Source: JAGLQA01 sp023135565
GTDB taxonomy: Bacteria; Acidobacteriota; Aminicenantia; UBA2199
Length of the DNA stretch: 5,454 nt
NCBI GenBank assembly: GCA_030639305.1
Contig: DAOWCY010000315.1
Coordinates: 1-5,454, forward strand
Direction of reading: 5' to 3'
Made by a program: the position numbers and the translations under genes. Below, in pieces: positions 1 to 4,679 of the stretch (position 1 is its first letter; each line of letters opens with the position of its first letter). Below the pieces are notes generated by a model, which did not search any database, was not told where the DNA came from, and saw only the letters and a list, made by a program, of their open reading frames with translations.

Positions 1-141
1 CGTTTGACCCTTTCTTCCCGCAGCTTATCCACCAGGCTGTCTAAGTGAGTATCCCGGCGCAGGATCAATTCTTGTTTGGCCCGGGACAGCAGTTCCAGGG
101 TAATAGGCCGGGTATAATCTTCCCGCAGTATTTTGGAAACC
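1..141 (+). repeat. Terminal direct repeat, left copy
   Basis: Bases 1-141 are identical to 5314-5454 in the same orientation; I read both base by base. The repeat lies wholly inside the coding frame of the ATPase-nuclease gene. A length of exactly 141 equals a k-mer size commonly used as the largest k by metagenome assemblers. This suggests overlap of a circular path rather than a biological repeat boundary. Confidence 0.97.
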
Positions 142-908
142 ATTTGCCGGGCCAGGGCATTGACCAGCCAGGGCTGCCCGGCGGAGAGCCGGAAAACTTC
201 CGCTTTGACCTCATCCGGGAAAACCTGTCCGGTTTCCTCCCTATGCTGATCCAGGAGAGTAAACACCTCTTCTTGTGAAAAATTCTTTAAAAATAACGAA
301 TCCGATTTTATATTAAAAGGCGAACCGGAACCCCATGATTTGAATTCCGAACGGATTTTGGCTTTATAGTCGCGCACATCCCGCAGGCCCACCAGGATAA
401 TGGCCTTGGGGAAATGTTCGGGCCTTTTTTGATAACCGTCGCGCAGTTGGCGCAGCACGGAAACGAAAATTTCATCCAGCAGGGCGTCGATTTCATCGAT
501 CAGCAATACCACCGGTTTGGTTTGAGCGCTCGCCCACTTTGCGAGATAGCGGTGTAAATTCGGGAATGTTTTATCTTCGGGATTCGCCGGTCTCTCATTT
601 TCCGGCAATTGGTGCTGGGACGCCCAGTAGACGCAGTTAATAAGGAGTTCGTTGGCCTTTTCCATGGTAATGGTTTCATAGCCCGCTTGTTCAAAGGATA
701 CCACCAGGGCGGTGTGTTTCTTTTCGTTATTCAATTTACGGGCCAGGGCGTGGAGGTAGGTGGTCTTGCCGGTTTGTCGGGGAGCGTGTAGGGTGAAATA
801 GAGTTTATCGTCGATCAATTTCCCCACGTCGGTTAAACGTTTTACCGGGTCTACCATATAATGGTCCCCGGGGAAGCACAGTCCCGCTGTATTAAAGAAT
901 TTTCGCAT
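1..908 (-). CDS. AAA/STAND-like ATPase fused to PD-(D/E)XK nuclease, N-terminal part (split by window edge)
   Basis: This is the first 302 codons of a gene that runs off the left edge in an open frame and continues in the block ending at 4680. Joined through the 141-bp terminal overlap it encodes 513 residues. The protein begins MRKFFNTAG, as in a family of bacterial ATP-binding proteins related to the archaeal-type ATPases. Walker A is APRQTGKTT (residues 42-50, Ala at the usual first Gly). Walker B is VVLLIDEID (D138, E139), and a sensor-1-like strand is IILVGLRD (170-177). A helical winged-helix-like region follows. ATG at 908 is chosen because AAGGAG lies six bases upstream and an extended -10 promoter lies behind it. 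The neighbour across 909-1380 is divergent. The family fold is well supported; the biological role is unknown. A cytosolic DNA-directed ATPase-nuclease, perhaps in defence or mobile-element biology, is inference. Confidence 0.85.
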   Translation of the reverse strand, partial: MRKFFNTAGLCFPGDHYMVDPVKRLTDVGKLIDDKLYFTLHAPRQTGKTTYLHALARKLNNEKKHTALVVSFEQAGYETITMEKANELLINCVYWASQHQLPENERPANPEDKTFPNLHRYLAKWASAQTKPVVLLIDEIDALLDEIFVSVLRQLRDGYQKRPEHFPKAIILVGLRDVRDYKAKIRSEFKSWGSGSPFNIKSDSLFLKNFSQEEVFTLLDQHREETGQVFPDEVKAEVFRLSAGQPWLVNALARQMVSKILREDYTRPITLELLSRAKQELILRRDTHLDSLVDKLREERVK

Positions 909-914
909 CTATTT

Positions 915-920
915 CTCCTT
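915..920 (-). promoter_or_regulatory. Ribosome binding site of the ATPase-nuclease gene
   Basis: On the minus strand AAGGAG lies six bases before ATG (908-906). It fixes the start of the split gene at the window's left side. Confidence 0.8.
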
Positions 921-948
921 TATTTTTGCCTGTTTTCATTTCACCTTT

Positions 949-957
949 ATTATAGCA
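949..957 (-). promoter_or_regulatory. Extended -10 promoter of the ATPase-nuclease gene
   Basis: Read on the minus strand, 957-949 is TGCTATAAT: a perfect TATAAT preceded by the TGn extension. The -35 region at 977-972 (TTGTTT) matches only in TTG, which is typical when the extended -10 compensates. Transcription would start near 942, giving a leader of about 34 bases before the ATG. Confidence 0.6.
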
Positions 958-1026
958 AATATTTATCCGTAAAACAAATGCGGATTTGCTGCACGCAGTT
1001 TTGCTGCCAAAATCCCGTTTTTTTCA

Positions 1027-1066
1027 TTTTGAGACAATATTTATAGTTTTGAGACAATCGTTATAG
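1027..1066. repeat. 20-bp tandem direct repeat, two copies
   Basis: Copy one is 1027-1046 and copy two is 1047-1066. They are identical at 18 of 20 positions and differ only at bases 13-14 of the unit (AT versus CG). The shared core is TTTTGAGACAAT followed by TTATAG. The repeat lies between the two divergent genes, upstream of the ATPase promoter. A direct-repeat operator is possible; no protein can be assigned. Confidence 0.8.
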
Positions 1067-1115
1067 TCCTCCTAAAACTTTGAACGCTTTGTTGTATATT
1101 TTGAATCATATGTGA

Positions 1116-1144
1116 TAGATATTGCTTTTTTTCTATTCTATAAT
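1116..1144 (+). promoter_or_regulatory. Candidate sigma70-type promoter for the regulator
   Basis: TAGATA at 1116-1121 (four of six matches to TTGACA) is followed, 17 bases later, by a perfect TATAAT at 1139-1144. Transcription from here would start near 1151 and give a leader of about 230 bases containing the hairpins described separately. The AT-rich setting raises the risk of a chance match. Confidence 0.4.
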
Positions 1145-1157
1145 TATGGATAGATAT

Positions 1158-1303
1158 TCCGACCGGGTCGTCGGACAAAAAGCCCCACGGCGTGGGGAGC
1201 CTATGAGCCGCTGCGCGGTAGAACAGTGCTTTTGATTTTAAATAATTAAAAGTTTTGATCAAACTTTTTCAAAAGTTTGGCCCCCGGCAGGGCCGCCGGA
1301 GGC
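1158..1303 (+). other. Cluster of inverted repeats (structured leader or repeat element)
   Basis: Several stems follow one another. TCCGAC/GTCGGA is at 1158-1163/1170-1175. CCCCAC/GTGGGG is at 1183-1188/1192-1197. CCGC/GCGG is at 1208-1211/1215-1218. AAAAGTTT at 1248-1255 pairs with AAACTTTT at 1261-1268, which can alternatively pair with AAAAGTTT at 1271-1278. A nine-pair GC-rich stem with one mismatch lies at 1280-1288/1295-1303. The two competing A/T stems are mutually exclusive. No known riboswitch is recognised. This could be an RNA leader, an intergenic repeat element, or both. Confidence 0.55.
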
Positions 1304-1313
1304 AAATTTGACA
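1271..1313 (+). repeat. Intergenic GC-hairpin repeat, copy 1
   Basis: AAAAGTTT (1271-1278) is followed by the GC-rich hairpin and then a core at 1291-1313 that ends in CAAATTTGACA. The core recurs at 2953-2974 with a single T missing. It lies upstream of the regulator gene in the same orientation as copy 2. TTGACA at 1308-1313 resembles a -35 box but has no partner -10 at normal spacing. Confidence 0.75.
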
Positions 1314-1337
1314 AATAAACAGTTATTAAAGATCACA

Positions 1338-1365
1338 ACGGCAGAGGCTGCAGCAGCCATGCCGT
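1338..1365 (+). promoter_or_regulatory. Hairpin abutting the regulator's ribosome binding site
   Basis: The outer stem ACGGCA/TGCCGT (1338-1343/1360-1365) encloses an inner stem GGCTG/CAGCC (1346-1350/1354-1358) with a CAG loop and a small internal bulge. The structure ends one base before AAAGGAG, so it could influence ribosome loading. No ligand or protein can be named. Confidence 0.55.
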
Positions 1366-1366
1366 C

Positions 1367-1373
1367 AAAGGAG
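1367..1373 (+). promoter_or_regulatory. Ribosome binding site of the regulator gene
   Basis: AAAGGAG lies seven bases before ATG at 1381. This favours that start over the in-frame ATG at 1399. Confidence 0.8.
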
Positions 1374-1380
1374 AATAATC

Positions 1381-2820
1381 ATGTTACGTGAACAAATAAT
1401 GAAATTTACTAAGATAATGTTCGTGGGTGTCGCGGATCGAGACCTGGCTAAGTTAGCTCCGGCGCTGTCACGCCACTATGACGTCCACTGCTTCGGCAGT
1501 GGGGATGAGGCAGTCAACACGCTTACTAAACAGAACCGGGTGACCCGGGAAAACGTCCGGCTCATCATTTGTGAACAAAACCTGCGCAATATGGTGGGTT
1601 CCGACTTCCTGGAGCGTTCTGTAGCCATGGTTCCACAGGCCAGGCGCATCCTTTTGGTGGATTATCCGCAATTGGATATGGAGGAGATTCACAGGGCCCA
1701 ACTGTTCCGCTTCATCACCAAACCTTATGCTGTGGAAAGTCTTATCTCCTCCGTCAAGACGGCACTGGGTGAAATGGGAAAACTGCAGCCGCCTCTTTTA
1801 TGCGACCGGGAGATCGTGGGGCAGGACCCCCATTTCCTGGAAATCCTGAAACAGGTACACTGGGTGAGCGATTCCAGGATCCCGGTGCTGGTGCGGGGAG
1901 AAACCGGAACCGGTAAGGATCTCATCACTCGCGCCCTGCATTGTACCGGTCCGGGGAAATACAAACCTTATGTGGTGGTCGATTGCTGTGCGCTGCTGGA
2001 AAAATTTTTCGAAGTGGAAATGTTCGGTTATAAAAAAGGGGCCTTTAAAGGCGCTTACCGGGACCACAAGGGATGGGTGGCGCAGGCTGAAGGGGGAACG
2101 CTTTTTCTCGATGAAGTGGCTGAGATTCCTATGCCGGTGCAGGCAAAGCTTTTGCGGTTTCTCCAGTCCGGGGAATATCGACCCTTAGGCAGCAATCGTA
2201 TCGAGATGGCCGATGTGCGCATCGCCGCCGTCACTAACCGGGACCTGGAAAAGAAAATCGAAGCAGGCACCTTTCGCAAGGACCTTTATTACCGCTTGAA
2301 AGTCCTGGAAGTAGAGCTTCCGCCATTAAGGGAACGGCGTTCGGATATTCGCCTCCTGATCGAAGCCTTTGTTAAAAAGTATTGGTCCCGCCCCGGATCG
2401 CCCGTCCTGACCGGCCGTGCCTTAAAGGTACTGGAAGCTTACGACTATCCGGGCAATATCCGGGAATTAGAAAATATAGTGCAGCGTGCCTGTCTTTTGG
2501 CCCGCAGCAAAGAGATCGGCCTGGATGCGCTGCCGTCCGATATGGTTTTGAAGGCCCGGGAAAAGATACTCACTGAACCCGCATTGTTCTCTCCTGAGCA
2601 TACGGCCTTCCCCCACTTAGATAAGGAAGCATTAAAAAAAGCTCGCCTCGATGCCTGCACACAGGCCGGAAACAGGGTGGAGCGGGAATTTTTGCAGCGA
2701 TTAATGGCCCATTTCGTCACCATCTCCGCTGCAGCGGCGCACGCGGGTATGCCGGGCGCTCACCTGCACAGTCTCCTGGCCAAACATGGTCTTACAGCGA
2801 GAGGCATTAGAAATGCATAA
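1381..2820 (+). CDS. NtrC-type enhancer-binding regulator with degenerate receiver and GAFKGA loop
   Basis: This is a 479-residue transcription regulator in three parts. Residues 8-130 have the receiver fold, but the phosphorylation site looks lost: the acidic pair after strand 1 reads GV (16-17), the acceptor Asp is Glu65 in LIICEQNL, and the switch Thr is Val93. Only Lys114 (ITKPY) is kept. Residues 145-385 are the AAA+ sigma54-interaction domain: Walker A GETGTGK (173-179), Walker B GGTLFLDE (238-245), arginines in FRKDLYYRL (298-306), and GNIRELEN (358-365). The sigma54-contact loop is GAFKGA (220-225), with Lys223 in place of the conserved Thr. Residues about 434-476 form a Fis-like helix-turn-helix that is itself divergent. 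It is normal length for the family and unbroken. No partner kinase is in the window. Cytosolic DNA binding is expected; targets are unknown. Whether it still activates sigma54 promoters is uncertain. Confidence 0.9.
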   Translation: MLREQIMKFTKIMFVGVADRDLAKLAPALSRHYDVHCFGSGDEAVNTLTKQNRVTRENVRLIICEQNLRNMVGSDFLERSVAMVPQARRILLVDYPQLDMEEIHRAQLFRFITKPYAVESLISSVKTALGEMGKLQPPLLCDREIVGQDPHFLEILKQVHWVSDSRIPVLVRGETGTGKDLITRALHCTGPGKYKPYVVVDCCALLEKFFEVEMFGYKKGAFKGAYRDHKGWVAQAEGGTLFLDEVAEIPMPVQAKLLRFLQSGEYRPLGSNRIEMADVRIAAVTNRDLEKKIEAGTFRKDLYYRLKVLEVELPPLRERRSDIRLLIEAFVKKYWSRPGSPVLTGRALKVLEAYDYPGNIRELENIVQRACLLARSKEIGLDALPSDMVLKAREKILTEPALFSPEHTAFPHLDKEALKKARLDACTQAGNRVEREFLQRLMAHFVTISAAAAHAGMPGAHLHSLLAKHGLTARGIRNA

Positions 2821-2897
2821 CCGATATGCCCACATGGTTAGAATGCAAAAAAAAAGATTAACCTAAAATTCCCATCAAAATGCGAAAATCTTTTTGC

Positions 2898-2924
2898 AGC
2901 CTGCGCAAATCGGCTAATTTTTTT
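2898..2924 (+). terminator. Weak candidate terminator of the regulator gene
   Basis: AGCC (2898-2901) can pair with GGCT (2912-2915) across a ten-base loop. Two A's and a run of seven T's (2918-2924) follow. The stem is only four pairs, so this is a weak call based mainly on the T-run about 80 bases after the stop codon. Confidence 0.3.
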
Positions 2925-2942
2925 CCGGACGTATCGCTCATG

Positions 2943-2974
2943 AAAAGTTTTTGGCCGCCGGAGGCAAATTGACA
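2943..2974 (+). repeat. Intergenic GC-hairpin repeat, copy 2
   Basis: AAAAGTTTTT (2943-2952) runs directly into the core at 2953-2974, which matches 1291-1313 apart from one missing T. The left arm that forms the GC hairpin in copy 1 (about 1279-1290) is absent, so this copy looks shortened. Like copy 1, it lies upstream of a plus-strand gene. Confidence 0.75.
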
Positions 2975-2995
2975 GGAAATCCGTCCTATTTCCTG
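2973..2995. promoter_or_regulatory. Inverted repeat upstream of the lipoprotein gene
   Basis: CAGGAAAT (2973-2980) pairs perfectly with ATTTCCTG (2988-2995) across a seven-base loop. No T-run follows, so an operator or RNA hairpin is likelier than a terminator. It overlaps the last two bases of the copy 2 repeat core and lies 25 bases before the candidate -35 box. Confidence 0.45.
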
Positions 2996-3019
2996 GATTT
3001 AATTTAGTTCTCGGACAAC

Positions 3020-3049
3020 TTGCTAATGAGCGCCCCCCAAAGTTATACT
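3020..3049 (+). promoter_or_regulatory. Candidate sigma70-type promoter of the lipoprotein gene
   Basis: TTGCTA (3020-3025) and TATACT (3044-3049) are separated by 18 bases and match the consensus at four and five of six positions. Transcription would begin near 3056, giving a leader of about 67 bases. Confidence 0.45.
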
Positions 3050-3110
3050 ACGTACCGATCTCCAAAGTAGAACCAATTCGCCGCTGTAAACGTAAAAAGA
3101 TATGGTAAAA

Positions 3111-3117
3111 AAAGGAG
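3111..3117 (+). promoter_or_regulatory. Ribosome binding site that sets the lipoprotein start
   Basis: AAAGGAG lies five bases before ATG at 3123. An in-frame ATG at 3102 lies upstream of this site, would have the ribosome binding site inside its coding sequence, and would add seven residues before the signal peptide. 3123 is therefore preferred. Confidence 0.85.
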
Positions 3118-3122
3118 TAAAA

Positions 3123-4583
3123 ATGAAAAAAAAGATCATGTTTCTCAGCTTATTCGTTGTTCTTATTTTTTCCTGCGCTTCCTGTGAGAAAAACCGGGAA
3201 AACCGGGGGCAGGAAGAAAAAGCGGCTGCGCAGCAGGCTTTGCAACAGGAAAAACCTGGAACTGAAACAAAAGAAGAAGAATATAAAGCGCCCCCGGGGT
3301 CAGAAAACTGGCCATCTTTTCGCGGCGTCCGGGCGGCGGGAATCGCCCAAAACCAGGATATCCCTTTAAAATGGGATGTCAAGAAAGGTACGAATGTCCG
3401 CTGGAAAGTCCCGATACCGGGGTTAGGGCATTCTTCCCCGGTGGTATGGCAGGACCGGGTTTTTATTACTACGGCGCTGGGTAAGGATGAGAGGCCCTAT
3501 CTTAAGGTGGGACTCTACGGAGAGAGCCCGGACAACCCGGAAAATTCCATTCATCATTATCGAGTTTATTGCATAAACACGAAAACCGGGCAAATCGCCT
3601 GGCAGAAGACCGCCCACAGCGGCGTACCGCAGGTCAAACGTCATATCAAGTCCAGCCATGCCAACTGCACCACAGCCACTGACGGCAAGCATGTGGTCGC
3701 TTTTTTCGGTTCGGAAGGACTCTACTGCTATAACATGGACGGTGAACTCTTATGGAAGAAAGACTTCGGTTATTTAGACGCCGGGGCTTTCGACGCGCCG
3801 GAAACCCAGTGGGGTTTCGGCAGTTCACCTATCATTTACAAAGACAGGGTGATTGTTTTATGTGATGTGAACAACCAGTCTTTTTTAACCGCGTTAAATA
3901 TCGAGGACGGCAGCGAAACCTGGCGCACACTGAGGGATGAGAATCCCACCTGGGGCACTCCGACAATATATGAGGGAAAAGATCGCATCCAGATCATTGT
4001 GAATGGATATAAGCATATCGGCGCCTATGAAGTGAATACCGGCAAAGAGATATGGAAGTTCAAAGGCGGCGGGGATGTGCCTGTGCCTACGCCTGTAATC
4101 GGGCACGGTCATGTATTTATTACCAATGGTCATGGCCGGCTGCGACCGGTTTACGCTGTCCGTTTAGACGCCGAGGGAGATATTTCCCTGTCTGAAGGAG
4201 AAACGTCGAATAAATTTATCACCTGGTTCAAACCGAAGCGCGGCGCGTACCAGCCTACGCCCATCGTTTACGGTAGTTACCTATATGTGATAAAGGGTAA
4301 CGGCCTGTTGGCCTGCTTTGAAGCGAAAACCGGGAAAGAGCTTTATCGTGAGCGTGTAGCCGGGAAACCCGGCGCTTTCACTGCCTCTCCCGTGGCTGCG
4401 GACGGCAATCTATACTTCAGTGATGAATATGGAAATATCAGTATAGTAAAGGCCGGGCCCCAATATCATTGTCTAACGACAAACCGCATGTTTGAAGTAT
4501 GCCTGGCCTCGCCTGCCATCTCAGGCCGGACGCTTTTTATCCGCACCAGTGAACATCTATATGCAATAGGTAAAGATAGATAA
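3123..4583 (+). CDS. Lipoprotein with PQQ-type beta-propeller repeats
   Basis: The protein has 486 residues. It starts with MKKK, a hydrophobic stretch (5-17) and cysteines at 18 and 21, which is a lipoprotein-type signal. Either cysteine could be lipidated and neither lipobox is textbook (IFSC or CASC). A charged, Gln/Glu/Lys-rich linker (about 22-60) follows, then the propeller beginning at WPSFRG (63-68). Blade motifs recur: TGQIAW (155-160), DGELLW (206-211), DGSETW (262-267), TGKEIW (306-311) and TGKELY (403-408). The chain ends with LYAIG (479-483). These are PQQ-like or BamB-like repeats. I see no dehydrogenase domain or cytochrome motif, so a quinone-dependent enzyme is not supported. 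Related proteins occur widely in Acidobacteriota and Planctomycetota with no firm function. It is probably anchored facing the periplasm or cell surface as a binding or scaffold protein. The gene converges with the ATPase-nuclease gene. Confidence 0.9.
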   Translation: MKKKIMFLSLFVVLIFSCASCEKNRENRGQEEKAAAQQALQQEKPGTETKEEEYKAPPGSENWPSFRGVRAAGIAQNQDIPLKWDVKKGTNVRWKVPIPGLGHSSPVVWQDRVFITTALGKDERPYLKVGLYGESPDNPENSIHHYRVYCINTKTGQIAWQKTAHSGVPQVKRHIKSSHANCTTATDGKHVVAFFGSEGLYCYNMDGELLWKKDFGYLDAGAFDAPETQWGFGSSPIIYKDRVIVLCDVNNQSFLTALNIEDGSETWRTLRDENPTWGTPTIYEGKDRIQIIVNGYKHIGAYEVNTGKEIWKFKGGGDVPVPTPVIGHGHVFITNGHGRLRPVYAVRLDAEGDISLSEGETSNKFITWFKPKRGAYQPTPIVYGSYLYVIKGNGLLACFEAKTGKELYRERVAGKPGAFTASPVAADGNLYFSDEYGNISIVKAGPQYHCLTTNRMFEVCLASPAISGRTLFIRTSEHLYAIGKDR

Positions 4584-4622
4584 CAAAGGGATTATTCCCG
4601 GCTGGAGAAGAAGACTAAGTTT

Positions 4623-4679
4623 GCCTGTGAACACTTGCTCCGACAGGCGTTTCCAGGTTTCCAGGTTTTTAGATTTTTT
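4623..4679 (+). terminator. Candidate terminator region of the lipoprotein gene
   Basis: GCCTGT (4623-4628) pairs with ACAGGC (4643-4648) across a 14-base loop. Next comes the eight-base unit GTTTCCAG repeated twice (4649-4656, 4657-4664), then T-rich sequence up to the convergent gene's stop. The T-run is too far from the stem for a textbook intrinsic terminator, so the call rests partly on position. Confidence 0.35.
4649..4664. repeat. Tandem 8-bp repeat, two copies
   Basis: GTTTCCAG occurs twice back to back in the convergent spacer, just after the hairpin. It may be simple slippage; no function is seen. Confidence 0.6.

Larger units (their letters stand above)
909..1380. other. Divergent intergenic region, no gene
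   Basis: This 472-bp stretch separates the minus-strand ATPase-nuclease from the plus-strand regulator. The half near the ATPase is AT-rich and holds that gene's promoter and a 20-bp tandem repeat. The half near the regulator is rich in inverted repeats. The short open frames crossing it lack ribosome binding sites and run through the hairpins, so I do not call them genes. Confidence 0.75.
2821..3122. other. Intergenic region between regulator and lipoprotein, no gene
   Basis: This stretch of 302 bases contains an A-rich segment, a weak terminator-like structure, copy 2 of the intergenic repeat, an eight-pair inverted repeat, a promoter candidate and the lipoprotein ribosome binding site. 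The length and the separate promoter suggest the two plus-strand genes are transcribed independently. Confidence 0.7.

Noticed and set aside
1041..1262. Minus-strand 73-residue open frame in the divergent region
   Set aside because: It begins with TTG without a ribosome binding site, reads through several hairpins and ends in the tandem repeat, so it is better explained as noncoding repeat sequence.
1308..1336. TTGACA at 1308-1313 as a -35 box of the regulator promoter
   Set aside because: No -10-like hexamer occurs 16-18 bases downstream. The nearest, TATTAA at 1324-1329, leaves only ten bases.
3102..3122. ATG at 3102 as the lipoprotein start
   Set aside because: The ribosome binding site AAAGGAG lies downstream of it at 3111-3117 and serves ATG 3123. 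The extra seven residues would also precede the signal peptide's normal MKKK start.
3023..3382. Minus-strand 119-residue open frame
   Set aside because: It lies largely opposite the signal peptide and linker of the lipoprotein gene, has low-complexity composition and no family resemblance.
3123..4583. Quinoprotein dehydrogenase
   Set aside because: Only propeller repeats are visible. No dehydrogenase-type length, heme motif or clear PQQ ligand set is present, so an enzymatic call is not supported.
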